From: Rhodopseudomonas sp. BAL398
GTDB lineage: Bacteria; Pseudomonadota; Alphaproteobacteria; Rhizobiales; Xanthobacteraceae
Assembly: GCF_033001325.1 (NCBI RefSeq)
Contig: NZ_CP133111.1
Span: 4,604,501-4,668,500, forward strand
Direction of reading: 5' to 3'
Length of the DNA stretch: 64,000 nt
Below are positions 1 to 7,633 of this stretch, piece by piece. A program made the position numbers and the translations under genes. Within the stretch, counting starts at the first letter, position 1. The number at the start of each line of letters is the position of its first letter. Under the pieces are notes generated by a model that was not told the DNA's origin, searched no databases, and saw only the letters and a program-made list of their open reading frames with translations.

Positions 1-709
1 ATCCCAAACGATCCATCGCCCGTTCGTTGAACAGATCATAGTTGGTTGTGAAGACCCAGGGCCTCGGCAAGGATCGGTCGCGTAAAACAAGCTTACGATA
101 GAAAGCTTGGTAGAGATCAAGAACGGTTTGATCGCCGTTAGCGAACGCGCCATTGGTACAGCGGTCCCACAGGAAATCCTGCACTTTCTTGATGATCTTC
201 TCGACCTTTGCACCGTTTTCCGCGTGCTTGGGTTTGTTGCTCCGCTCGTAGATGAAACGCAGGCTGTGCAGCAACTCCATCAGGCGTTCTAGGTTGCGCG
301 AATACTCCGTGTCCGACAGGCTCGCGCCGACGGCTTCCAGGAATTCGATATCGGCCTGATCCAGCGCCCAGTCTGGCGTGGGGATAAGGTTCAGATCGTC
401 TTCCAGATCCGGGACGCAGGGATGCTTGCAGAATTCCTTGGCGAGCGGCGCCATCGTCGAGATGCCGCGCTCTTGTTTATCGAGCACGAACGAGGAGCAG
501 CCCGCGCCCAGAAGAAACGCTACATTCCTCGCGTTCAGGGCCTCGCCAAGTGCTTTGCGAACCTGCTCAGGCCCACGTTCCCAGCTGACGGAGGAGGTGA
601 CGGAATCACCATGGCGAACAAATTCGAATTGTGCCGGTGGAGTTTCTTCTGCGAGATCAGCCACGAGCGCGCCGCGCGACAGTTGGCTTGCTCGCTGACC
701 CGGTAACAT
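1..709 (-). CDS. SIR2-like domain protein, C-terminal part beyond window (partial)
   Basis: An open frame runs off the left edge with no stop and gives about 236 residues. Two SIR2 hallmarks are visible: a nucleotide-binding segment LLGAGCSSF near residue 60 and FTTNYDLF near the window edge, matching the GAGxS and TNYD motifs of SIR2-like NAD-binding folds. Proteins of this type (ThsA, DSR1/2, SIR2-HerA, SPARTA-linked SIR2) usually deplete NAD+ as the effector of anti-phage systems; that role here is inference. The ATG at 709 overlaps the antitoxin gene by 53 bp. A GTG at 664 would give an 8-bp GTGGCTGA overlap and is an equally good start. It is the last visible gene of the same-strand element that carries the integrase, so its partner, if any (for example a HerA helicase), lies left of position 1. 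Confidence 0.75.
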   Translation of the reverse strand, partial: MLPGQRASQLSRGALVADLAEETPPAQFEFVRHGDSVTSSVSWERGPEQVRKALGEALNARNVAFLLGAGCSSFVLDKQERGISTMAPLAKEFCKHPCVPDLEDDLNLIPTPDWALDQADIEFLEAVGASLSDTEYSRNLERLMELLHSLRFIYERSNKPKHAENGAKVEKIIKKVQDFLWDRCTNGAFANGDQTVLDLYQAFYRKLVLRDRSLPRPWVFTTNYDLFNERAMDRLG

Positions 710-1016
710 CGCCGAGATGGTGGATCGTAAATATTGGGCGAGCTGGCAACTTCACTGTTATCTCAAGCTTTCCGCCGATTGCTTCGACATAACTGCGCAG
801 CGTCGAGAGATACATATCCGCTTGGCTCTCGATCTTTGAGACGGACGGCTGCTTGATGTTGAGCGCCGTTGCGATGTCAGCTTGCGCTTTGCCGGCGATC
901 TGGCGCAGCTCGCGCAGGCCTTCGACTTCCTGCTTCAGTACCTGATAGCGGGACTCGATTGCCGACTGCTCATCCGCGGGTAGCTCGGCAATGATATCGT
1001 CGATCGTCCTGCCCAT
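657..1016 (-). CDS. XRE-family antitoxin (HigA-like)
   Basis: This 119-residue protein has a helix-turn-helix at about residues 45-75 (core QADIATALNIKQPSVSKIES), the form found in antitoxins paired with RelE/HigB toxins. It probably binds and neutralises the upstream toxin and represses the shared promoter. The start codon lies one base after the toxin stop, so the order is toxin-antitoxin (HigBA-like, the reverse of classical RelBE) and the two are translationally coupled. The last 25 residues after the HTH core look unstructured. The 3' end overlaps the SIR2 reading frame, so the SIR2 gene may be co-transcribed with the module. Confidence 0.85.
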   Translation of the reverse strand: MGRTIDDIIAELPADEQSAIESRYQVLKQEVEGLRELRQIAGKAQADIATALNIKQPSVSKIESQADMYLSTLRSYVEAIGGKLEITVKLPARPIFTIHHLGDVTGSASKPTVARRARG

Positions 1017-1017
1017 C

Positions 1018-1386
1018 TCACTTTCCCTTCTTTGCGTATTTCAGGCTTTCCAGATGGTCGCAAAACCGCAAATCCGCTTTGGCGATCAGGCCCTTGTAGA
1101 AGCGCTTCTGGCTTCTGCCAGACTTGTCGCCGGCCACGAGCAAGATTGCGTTTCTCTCCGGGTCGAAGGCGAAGGCTGCTCGCCATTCGCCATCGGCCGC
1201 CTCGAACCGCAACTCCTTCATATTGGCGTGTCTGGACCCCTTGAGCGTGTCGGCGTGGGGCCGGCCAAGCTGTGGGCCGAAATCGGCAAGCAGCTTGGCG
1301 GCGGCAAATAGTGCGACACGGACGTCACGCTCTATGGTCAGAACCTCATCCTCGAAGGCGGAATGCAATCTGACTTCCCAAGTCAT
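1018..1386 (-). CDS. RelE/HigB-type toxin (phage Gp49-like)
   Basis: This 122-residue basic protein contains the Gp49/HigB family pattern: 'KELRFEAADGEWRAAFAFD' in the middle, then a strand ILLVAGDKSG and a helix with KRFYKGLI and lysine-rich ends. Members are ribosome-dependent mRNA interferases or relatives inhibited by the adjacent XRE antitoxin. A GGAGG ribosome-binding site lies 4 bases upstream of the ATG. An inverted repeat overlaps this region and is the likely autoregulatory operator. The toxin stop and antitoxin start are one base apart. Function comes from family and gene order; activity is not shown. Confidence 0.85.
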   Translation of the reverse strand: MTWEVRLHSAFEDEVLTIERDVRVALFAAAKLLADFGPQLGRPHADTLKGSRHANMKELRFEAADGEWRAAFAFDPERNAILLVAGDKSGRSQKRFYKGLIAKADLRFCDHLESLKYAKKGK

Positions 1387-1402
1387 ATAGCCTCCAAGCT
1401 AT
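1387..1402. promoter_or_regulatory. Inverted repeat operator of the toxin-antitoxin module
   Basis: ATAGC-N6-GCTAT lies directly upstream of the toxin start codon and spans its ribosome-binding site. HigA/XRE antitoxins usually bind such short palindromes to repress their own operon. Binding by the protein encoded at 657-1016 is inferred from position. Confidence 0.5.
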
Positions 1403-1429
1403 GCGAGGTCAATGGAGAGCTGGGCCGCA

Positions 1430-1843
1430 TCAGTTGCCGCCTTCAGCTACGCCCGCCTGGCGCAGCAGGTCGCCAAGACTGGCCCCGCCGATGCGGCAGC
1501 GTGCAACAACGCGATCGAAGGAGCGGACCCGGCCGCCGCGACCGCGTTCGGATATGCATACGATCTCACGTTGGAGAGCCAGGCGTTCGAGTACCGCTTT
1601 GGCCGCGGGACCATGAGGCGCGTTCAACTCCGGGGCATTGAAATCAGCGAGGCGAACCTCGATCCACGCATTTGGATCGGCGGTCTGGCCAACACACAGG
1701 CCGTCGCCGTCGCCGACATAGCGCACGGTCCCGGCGAAGGTGGCACCTGGTCGGGACGGAAGCCTGCCTTCACATGGGTCTGCGTGGGTCGGCACCGCCG
1801 TGCCGATGGCCATCGCAGCGCCAGCAATCAACATAGCCCGCAC
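1430..1843 (-). CDS. Secreted SNase-like (thermonuclease family) protein
   Basis: This 137-residue protein starts with a signal peptide (about residues 1-21, ending THA). A compact staphylococcal-nuclease-like fold follows, with DGDG, RLADFNAPE and RSFDR, which match the metal-binding aspartates and the two catalytic arginines of the family. It would cleave DNA or RNA in the periplasm or outside the cell. The start lies 2 bases after the integrase stop, so it forms an operon with the integrase, an unusual partner for a recombinase. A second, longer SNase-like protein occurs in the chromosomal backbone at 23892-24473, so the element copy may be cargo acquired separately. Confidence 0.8.
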   Translation of the reverse strand: MRAMLIAGAAMAIGTAVPTHADPCEGRLPSRPGATFAGTVRYVGDGDGLCVGQTADPNAWIEVRLADFNAPELNAPHGPAAKAVLERLALQREIVCISERGRGGRVRSFDRVVARCRIGGASLGDLLRQAGVAEGGN

Positions 1844-1845
1844 GC

Positions 1846-3099
1846 TCAGGCCGCCTTTTTCAGCGCGCCGCTGCTTTTCTTTTTAGTCAGCAATACCCGG
1901 GCGAATTTGTCCCATTTTGCCATGGCTGCGCGCTTCTCCGGCATGTAGTTCCACCGATCGTAGCTCTTGGAGCTAACATCTTGCAGCGTGTGGTTTTGCA
2001 GGCGGTCCCGGATCTCCTTAGACAGGCCAGCTTTGCCAGCCAGCGTCTTCCATGTCCGCCGCAGATCGCGATTGGTCACGAAAGGGATGACCTCGCGGTC
2101 CCGCTGGCGCCACATGAACGAATAGAGCGTGCCGTGGCTGACTGGCTTAGACGGGTCGGTTGCCGAGGGGAAGAACCAGCCATGAGCGTTGGGTGTGATT
2201 GACTCGATGAGCTCCGCGGCGATTGTCGGCACTGGGATCGCGTGGGGCTTCCCGTTTTTAGTCTTCGACCAGTCGATGACGCGTTCTTTCGCGTCCCACT
2301 GATCGACGTGCAGTCGGGCGATCTCTTCCACGCGCTGCCCCGTCAACATCAGAATCCTGACCGCGCGGGTATATGGCGGATGCACCGGAGTGTCCGGGCA
2401 TTCGAGCCAGCGATAGAGACGGAGGAATTCATCTTCGTCCAACCAGCGCGTTCCGACTTTCTTAGGTTCCGTCGGTATGCCTGCAGCAGGATTATAAACC
2501 AGGCGGAAGCGGCGCGCTGAGTTTGAGCGGTAATCGTGCTCTGATTTTAGGCCCCAGCTAAAAGCGGATCGAATATAGCTTCGGACATGGTCCGCCATCG
2601 AGCGCTTGCCGCGCTCATAGATGGGGCGGATGATGGCGGTGATCTCATCCGGTTCGATGTCACGGGCAGGGCGGTTACGCCCCAGCGTATCCGCGATCTT
2701 GTTGAGGCCCTTTTCCGCCTCTTTCCAGGACGATTTTTCCGCATCCCTGAGGTAAGCGACGTAGGCCTCGAAGAGATCGGCGACGGTTCCAGGCCGCGTA
2801 TCGCCGGCGATCTTGATGCTGCGGCCCTTCTGGATCATGTCTGCGAAATCGCGGTTGAACATCTCCCGCGCCTTGCTGAGTGGCATCGAAGGATATGATC
2901 CGAGCTTCTTCTTGATGCGCTTCTGATCCCGCCACTGCTGAGCCATCCAGTCCGCGGTCACCCGGGTCGGCATGGGCTTCATCACGAGCACGAGGCGTCC
3001 CGTTCCGTGGCCTTCGCCGTCGACGAGGCTGACCTGTTTTCCGGTCTGTTCCACTTCCTTCAGGGCGCGGCGTATTTCTCCATCGGTAAGGCTTGGCAC
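1846..3099 (-). CDS. Tyrosine-type site-specific integrase
   Basis: This 417-residue recombinase has an N-terminal arm-binding domain (about residues 1-100), a core-binding SAM-like domain (about 105-200) and a C-terminal catalytic domain. Catalytic elements visible are the first Arg in LTGQRVEEIARL, NRDLRRT (the HxxR box, with Arg in place of the usual His), QNH, and the nucleophile Tyr in SYDRW. The start is a GTG with GGAGA 7-8 bases upstream. Repeated TGGGGTC motifs lie in its 5' region. It adjoins the truncated radC gene, so it most likely catalysed insertion of the element there. The His-to-Arg change is shared, as far as I recall, with a subgroup of P4-type integrases and need not mean inactivity. 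Confidence 0.9.
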   Translation of the reverse strand: MPSLTDGEIRRALKEVEQTGKQVSLVDGEGHGTGRLVLVMKPMPTRVTADWMAQQWRDQKRIKKKLGSYPSMPLSKAREMFNRDFADMIQKGRSIKIAGDTRPGTVADLFEAYVAYLRDAEKSSWKEAEKGLNKIADTLGRNRPARDIEPDEITAIIRPIYERGKRSMADHVRSYIRSAFSWGLKSEHDYRSNSARRFRLVYNPAAGIPTEPKKVGTRWLDEDEFLRLYRWLECPDTPVHPPYTRAVRILMLTGQRVEEIARLHVDQWDAKERVIDWSKTKNGKPHAIPVPTIAAELIESITPNAHGWFFPSATDPSKPVSHGTLYSFMWRQRDREVIPFVTNRDLRRTWKTLAGKAGLSKEIRDRLQNHTLQDVSSKSYDRWNYMPEKRAAMAKWDKFARVLLTKKKSSGALKKAA

Positions 3100-3123
3100 T
3101 GGGGTTCTCCATCGGCTTCCAAG

Positions 3124-3198
3124 TGGGGTCGCTCGACGGATTTGTGGGGTCGGCGACTGGGGTCAAAAAGGGCTTCGATCCCCCTAAAACCGACCCCA
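3124..3198. repeat. TGGGGTC repeats upstream of the integrase (possible arm-type sites)
   Basis: Three direct copies of TGGGGTC (3124, 3145, 3158; spaced 21 and 13 bp) and one inverted copy (CGACCCCA at 3191) lie between the integrase start and the radC breakpoint. Their number, spacing and place fit integrase arm or directionality-factor binding sites. That function is inferred. Confidence 0.45.
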
Positions 3199-3260
3199 AT
3201 ATGCCATGATATCCGACTCTACGACAACCCCAAAAAACCTTGTGAATCAGCGGTATCGTG

Positions 3261-3280
3261 CGTGATCAAGCGTGATCAAA
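3261..3280. other. Tandem decamer at the element/radC junction (candidate attachment site)
   Basis: CGTGATCAAG is followed immediately by CGTGATCAAA. The second copy contains the premature stop of radC. The radC reading frame departs from the family sequence just to the right of this point, so the crossover core should lie between about 3261 and 3295. The far attachment site is outside the window. Confidence 0.4.
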
Positions 3281-3896
3281 AGTGGTGAGTGGGATGGTTG
3301 TGCACCAGGATGATCGCGGTGGCGGAGAGTTCGAGCCCGCGCTTGACGATTTCGCGGGGATAGACCGGCGTATGGTCCACCGTGCCGACCTGCTGCAATT
3401 CGTCGGCGATCAGCTGGTTGCGCTTGTCGAGAAACAGCATGCGAAACTGCTCCCTGTCGGCGAAGGCCATGGTGGTGCGGCAGTAGTCGATCACCGCGGC
3501 CCATGACGACAACAGGGTGCGGCTCTTGAGCTGTCCCTTCGCCACCCGCCCGGCGGCCGCCGCGATCAGCTTCAGCTCGGTAATCGCCGCCTCGCCAAGC
3601 CCCGCAACTTCGCGCAGCCGGGTCTCGGAGGCGTGCACCACCTCGGCGAAGGAGCCGAACTTGCCGATCAGGGTCTTGGCCAGCGGCTTGACGTCGCGCC
3701 GCGGCAGCGCGCGGAACAGCACCATCTCCAGCAGCTCGTAGTCGCTGAGCGCGTCGGCGCCGGCCTCGCGAAATCGCTCCCGCAGCCGTTCACGATGGCC
3801 ATGATAATGCGGGGCGTCGGCGAAACCGGCCAGGCCGGCGGGCTCATCAGTCTTTGCGGGCATCGCGGCGACACCGTTGAGAGAGACCCCAACCAT
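3276..3896 (-). pseudogene. radC: radC, 3' end lost at the element insertion point
   Basis: The frame encodes 206 residues of a RadC/YicR JAB1-MPN-like protein. An N-terminal helix-hairpin-helix part ([15 protein letters not shown]) is followed by the JAMM domain up to ILVHNHPT, then HHF and stop. Intact RadC proteins continue with SGDP..PS..D and about 40-50 more residues, which supply the second half of the HxH...D metal site. The break coincides with the integrase-bearing element, so radC is the integration target and is disrupted. The role of RadC is uncertain; links to DNA repair are weak. The next gene on this strand, upstream, is the small protein at 4207. Confidence 0.85.
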
Positions 3897-3987
3897 GCCG
3901 CGCCCACCGTCATTTGCAACCGGGATTTATCGAAGTTTTGATGATGGCCGCTCAACGCCGGGCACTGCGATGCCCCACCATTAGCTC

Positions 3988-4135
3988 GTCATTCCGGGGC
4001 GCGAGGGCGCAAGCCCGAGTGAACCCGGAATCTTGCAAACCATGCCGCCGTCCGTTTCATGCCGCTCTGACGTTTTACAATGGCGCGAGATTCCGGGTTC
4101 ACTCGCAGCTGACGCTGCGCGCGCCCCGGAATGAC
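3988..4135. repeat. Inverted-repeat element (GTCATTCCGGGG class)
   Basis: The arm at 3988-4033 (GTCATTCCGGGGCGCG ... GAACCCGGAATCT) is nearly the reverse complement of 4089-4135 (AGATTCCGGGTTCAC ... CGCCCCGGAATGAC), with about 55 bp between. It fills most of the 310-bp space between radC and the next gene. The pattern matches dispersed palindromic intergenic repeats of Rhodopseudomonas and Bradyrhizobium genomes; its RNA form would be a long hairpin. Confidence 0.75.
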
Positions 4136-4206
4136 GCGACGCTGGATTTGTCGAGGCGCGATTGATCCGAGGGCTTCGCCGGCGTCGCAGGCCTCGGTGA
4201 ACGCAC

Positions 4207-4446
4207 TCAATCCGCGGTCGGCAGCCGGCGCATGGTGAATTCGATTTCGTCGCCGGGCAATTCCCGCCAGTTCTCGACGCCGCTCATATAGGCGGCCTTG
4301 GGGTAGCTGTGCAGGAAATCCCGGGCCTTGGCGCGGGCCGCGGCGCGCGGCAGCCGAAAGGTCTCGCGCAGAAAGCCGTCGGCCGGCTGGCGTGGCGTCT
4401 TGCGGTCCGCCATCCGGTCCGCCAGATCGCGTGGGCGATTAACCAT
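4207..4446 (-). CDS. Small conserved hypothetical protein divergent from ku
   Basis: A 79-residue basic protein starts at ATG 4446 and is transcribed away from ku across a 123-bp shared promoter region. It contains an Arg/Ala-rich helix (RLPRAAARAKARDFL) and a C-terminal segment VENWRELPGDEIEF, and no domain I can name. I favour this frame over its longer upstream extension, because the extension is only the mirror of the ku coding sequence. A role with Ku is possible from position only. Confidence 0.6.
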   Translation of the reverse strand: MVNRPRDLADRMADRKTPRQPADGFLRETFRLPRAAARAKARDFLHSYPKAAYMSGVENWRELPGDEIEFTMRRLPTAD

Positions 4447-4569
4447 TGTGGATACTCCGATACGCTGACAACGGTAATATACAATTGTCCGGGAACGAAT
4501 CCCCCGGCTTCGGCTTGAGTTCCAGTTCCCTGCTTCGCGTTCTGTTGAGTCCAGTCCTGGAGTAATTTC

Positions 4570-5583
4570 ATGGCCCCCCGCGCCAATTGGAAGGGCTTTT
4601 TGCGCCTTTCGCTCGTCACTTGCCCGGTGGCGCTGTATCCGGCCACCTCGGATTCGGAAAAAATCAGTTTCAACCAGATCAACCGCAACACCGGCCACAG
4701 GATCAAATACCTCAAGGTCGATGCCGAGACCGGTGAGGAGGTCGAGGCCGATGATATCATCAAGGGCTACAAGGTCGATACCGATACTTATATCGAAGTA
4801 TCGGCTGACGAACTGGATAGCATCGCACTGGAATCCACCCATACGATCGATATCGACCAGTTCGTACCGCGGTCGGAAATCGACGACCTCTATCTGATCA
4901 GGCCCTATTACATCGTGCCGGACGGCAAGGTCGGCCACGACGCCTATGCGGTGATCAGGGAGACCATCCGCCAGATGGACAAGGTGGCGCTGGCGCGGGT
5001 GGTGCTGACCAATCGCGAGCATGTGATCGCGCTGGAAGCCCGCGACAACGGGCTGATGGGCAATCTGCTGCGCTATCCCTATGAGGTGCGCGATGCCGCC
5101 GAATATTTCGACGACATTCAGGACGTCAAGATCACCAAGGACATGCTCGACCTGGCCAAACATATCGTCGAGCAGAAATCCGGCCATTTCACGCCGGACA
5201 AATTCGAGGATCATTACGAAGCCGCGCTGACCGAGCTGATCAATCACAAGCGCAATGGCGAGACGATCGCGGCGGCGCCGCGGCCGCGCGGCGACAATGT
5301 CGTCGACCTGATGGATGCGCTCAAGCGCAGCCTGTCCGGCGGCAAGCCGGACGGCTCGAAACCCGGGGCTGGCAAATCGTCATCGACCAAACCGGGCGCG
5401 AGCAAATCCGCCGCGACCAAGTCGGCGGCGAAATCGACAGCCAAAACCCCGAAGGGCAGAAAGCGAAAGACCGCGGCCGGGCAAAAGGAAATGCTGCTGC
5501 CGATCAGCGGCAGCAAGGCATCGAAGGCCGAAACCGCCAAGAAGCCGGCGCGACATGCCGCCAAGGCCCGCAAGGCCGGATGA
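4570..5583 (+). CDS. ku: Non-homologous end-joining protein Ku
   Basis: This 337-residue bacterial Ku has the conserved core beta-barrel from residue 1 (MAPRANWKGFLRLSLVTCPV) to about residue 245. It forms a homodimeric ring that binds DNA double-strand ends and recruits LigD in the prokaryotic NHEJ pathway. The C-terminal 80 or so residues are a Lys/Ser/Ala-rich tail with repeated KP, SK and TK units (about 255-337), longer than in minimal Ku proteins. Such tails bind DNA and affect retention on ends. No ligD is in the window; Rhizobiales often encode several ku and ligD genes elsewhere. Confidence 0.95.
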   Translation: MAPRANWKGFLRLSLVTCPVALYPATSDSEKISFNQINRNTGHRIKYLKVDAETGEEVEADDIIKGYKVDTDTYIEVSADELDSIALESTHTIDIDQFVPRSEIDDLYLIRPYYIVPDGKVGHDAYAVIRETIRQMDKVALARVVLTNREHVIALEARDNGLMGNLLRYPYEVRDAAEYFDDIQDVKITKDMLDLAKHIVEQKSGHFTPDKFEDHYEAALTELINHKRNGETIAAAPRPRGDNVVDLMDALKRSLSGGKPDGSKPGAGKSSSTKPGASKSAATKSAAKSTAKTPKGRKRKTAAGQKEMLLPISGSKASKAETAKKPARHAAKARKAG

Positions 5584-5619
5584 AATCCCGCGCGGCCATC
5601 TGGCGGCGCGAGCATCCGG

Positions 5620-5647
5620 TTGACAAACTTGTTCCTGCGATTATATT
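5620..5647 (+). promoter_or_regulatory. Near-consensus sigma-70 promoter with no ORF behind it
   Basis: TTGACA (5620-5625), a 16-bp spacer and TATATT (5642-5647) form one of the strongest-looking promoters in this GC-rich window. It starts 36 bp after the ku stop and faces away from ku into gene-free DNA, so it probably serves a non-coding transcript starting near 5654. Confidence 0.6.
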
Positions 5648-5653
5648 CCTAGC

Positions 5654-5960
5654 CGTCCTGTCCGTGAGGGGCGCTTCTCGAGGGCGCTTGTGAAGCGGGA
5701 CAGAGCAGCGGCGCGGAGCGATCCGGGCCAATGCTGGCCACGGCGGGATTCGTCCCGTCGGGTCGATGCGGCGTCCCGCGCGCGTGGCTCGCAACCACGT
5801 CCCGGGAGGCCCTGGGTCGCCGTCCGGCTCCACTAAGAGAGCCTGCCACTTGCTAGTTGGCTGGACGCGGCACAGGCGAAGGGCGGGAAACCGCCTGGAT
5901 CAAGCGGTGCAACGGCATCGCGCCTGCGCCCGGAAGCACGGTCCTGGGGCCCAAAATCGC
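5654..5960 (+). ncRNA. Candidate structured non-coding RNA (unassigned)
   Basis: Downstream of the promoter at 5620-5647 there is no credible ORF on this strand, but several compact hairpins occur: GGGA-TTCG-TCCC at about 5745-5756 (UUCG tetraloop), CGTGG...CCACG at about 5783-5799, and GGCGG-GAAA-CCGCC at about 5882-5895 (GNRA tetraloop). I could not match it to RNase P RNA, tmRNA, 4.5S or 6S RNA by their diagnostic sequences. The 3' end is a guess. Dispersed repeat DNA is an alternative explanation. Confidence 0.35.
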
Positions 5961-6476
5961 CGCGAAATGCCAGGCTGGTTCGCCGGCCTGCGGGGCGCGC
6001 CGCAAGGCGATACGCGATTGGCCCATAAGCCGATCGCGAAGCTCCAAACTCGCGCCGCGCGGCGCGCCCCCGCCCCTCATCGGGGCGGCGTTGTTGGCAA
6101 GGCTCGGGCGCGGATGCGTCGCGAGACTGCGAACCCATGATCCGCCGTGGCTGTTTGACATTCGAATCCGTCGCCGTCAGCACACGCCGCCGCGCGCCGT
6201 CATCCCGAGGCGCCTCAGAGTCTGACCCAAAAGAAACCACTCAAATCAAGCCTGGTGCGTCATTGCGAGCCGAGGCCGGCGCGGTGCGCCGTCCGACAGC
6301 GAAGCAATCCAGCGGCGCCAAGCAAGGACTGGATTGCTTCGTCGCAAGAGCTCCTCGCAATGACGACCGGGACGGAGAGGCGGCCGACACAGACACGGCG
6401 AACATTGATGGCCGTCAGCAGGAGGACCGCCGGTCAGGATGGGGCGCCAACGCGCAGCCGGCCGGCGAACAGAGGC
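5961..6476. other. Gene-free stretch between candidate RNA and map
   Basis: No frame in this stretch looks like a real protein; the Arg-rich frames on both strands have composition typical of non-coding GC-rich DNA. The right part contains the palindromic repeat listed at 6259-6364. Confidence 0.6.
6259..6364. repeat. Palindromic repeat (CATTGCGAG / GAAGCAATCCAG class)
   Basis: CGTCATTGCGAG (6259) pairs with CTCGCAATGACG (6353), and GAAGCAATCCAG (6301) pairs with CTGGATTGCTTC (6329). This gives a nested inverted repeat. A second copy of the same class lies at 42579-42661 in this window. Confidence 0.85.
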
Positions 6477-7304
6477 TCAGCCGGAGACCGGCGGCTTGTC
6501 GAGATTGTTGGGCGACAGCGTGAAGATCTCGACGCCGGTTTCGGTGACGCCGACCGAATGCTCGAACTGCGCCGACAGCGAGCGGTCCCGCGTCACCGCG
6601 GTCCAGCCGTCGGACAGGATCTTCACATAGGGTTTGCCGAGATTGATCATCGGCTCGATGGTGAACAGCATTCCGGGCTTCAGCACCACGCCCTGGCCGG
6701 GGCTGCCGACATGGATGATGTTGGGCTCGTCATGAAAGATGCGGCCGAGCCCGTGGCCGCAGAAATCGCGCACCACGCTCATCTGCTGCGGTTCGACGAA
6801 GCTCTGGATGGCGTGGCCGATGTCGCCGGTGGTGGCGCCGGGCTTGACCGCGGCGATGCCGCGCATCAGCGATTCATAGGTGACGTCGATCAGCCGCTCC
6901 GATTTGCGCGCGATCGGGCCGACCGCATACATCCGGCTGGAATCGCCGTACCAGCCGTCGACGATGAAGGTGACGTCGACATTGACGATGTCGCCTTCCT
7001 TCAGCGGCCGGTCGCCCGGCATGCCGTGGCAGACCACATGGTTGATCGAGGTGCAGGTCGAATAGCGATAGCCGCGATACATCAGCGTGGCGGGGTAGGC
7101 GTCGTGGCTGAAGGCGAAGTCGCGCACGAAGTCGTCGATCTTCGAGGTCGGCACGCCCACCTTGACGATGTCGACCAGCGCGTCGAGGCAGCGCGCCACC
7201 AATTGCCCGGCCTTGCGCATGCCGGCAAAGGCCGCGGGGCCGTGCAGCTTGATCTGGCCTGTTTTACGCAGGGAGGTCTGTTCGGAGGCTTCGACGTAGC
7301 TCAT
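6477..7304 (-). CDS. map: Type I methionine aminopeptidase
   Basis: Starting at ATG 7304 (MSYVEAS) the protein has 275 residues and removes the initiator methionine from nascent proteins. The pita-bread fold metal ligands can be followed: Asp in VDVTFIVDGWYGDSSRM, His in CGHGLGRIFHDEPNI, Glu in FTIEPMI, and Glu in QFEHSVGVTETG. The upstream ATG at 7373 would add 23 residues absent from family members, so I use the shorter form. The gene shares its strand with radC; 893 bp of RNA/repeat DNA separates it from ku. Confidence 0.95.
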   Translation of the reverse strand: MSYVEASEQTSLRKTGQIKLHGPAAFAGMRKAGQLVARCLDALVDIVKVGVPTSKIDDFVRDFAFSHDAYPATLMYRGYRYSTCTSINHVVCHGMPGDRPLKEGDIVNVDVTFIVDGWYGDSSRMYAVGPIARKSERLIDVTYESLMRGIAAVKPGATTGDIGHAIQSFVEPQQMSVVRDFCGHGLGRIFHDEPNIIHVGSPGQGVVLKPGMLFTIEPMINLGKPYVKILSDGWTAVTRDRSLSAQFEHSVGVTETGVEIFTLSPNNLDKPPVSG

Positions 7305-7633
7305 TGGACGGTCTGCTTCGGCGCAAAGGGGTGATTTGAGCCCCCAATTTAGTGATCGCGGCGGCCCGTGCAAGCTAAAGCGCCGGTTAGCCGCCCTGCG
7401 CGGCGCCGAAACTGGTCAATTTTGCTCAAGGACGAAGATTTCGACCGGCCATGCGCGATGAATCCGCGTCAGCTCGTCTGCCGCTCGCGATTGCCTCGGT
7501 CGCGCTCGCCCGCGACGTCTCGGCGGAATCCTGGCTTGTGCCGGATTGGCGTGGTGTGGCGAATGAGGTTGGCGATGTGCGGGCGCACCGATAAGAATTC
7601 CCCAACAATGATTTGAAGGATTGCGAAACATCA
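7305..7633. other. Divergent intergenic region map / antiporter
   Basis: These 329 bp hold the promoters of two divergent genes. A 47-codon frame at 7451-7594 (plus strand) is open but has no recognisable family and no clear ribosome-binding site, so I do not call it. Nothing else stands out. Confidence 0.5.

Noticed and set aside
1384-1412. Promoter TTGACC-N17-TATATG for the toxin gene
   Set aside because: The -10 box would overlap the start codon although a normal ribosome-binding site is present; only the palindrome was kept.
5654-6150. tmRNA or RNase P RNA in the ku-map gap
   Set aside because: No tag-peptide coding sequence, no GAGGAAAGTCC-type RNase P core and no tRNA-like arm could be found.
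7451-7594. 47-codon frame upstream of the antiporter gene
   Set aside because: No recognisable family, no clear ribosome-binding site; too little evidence.
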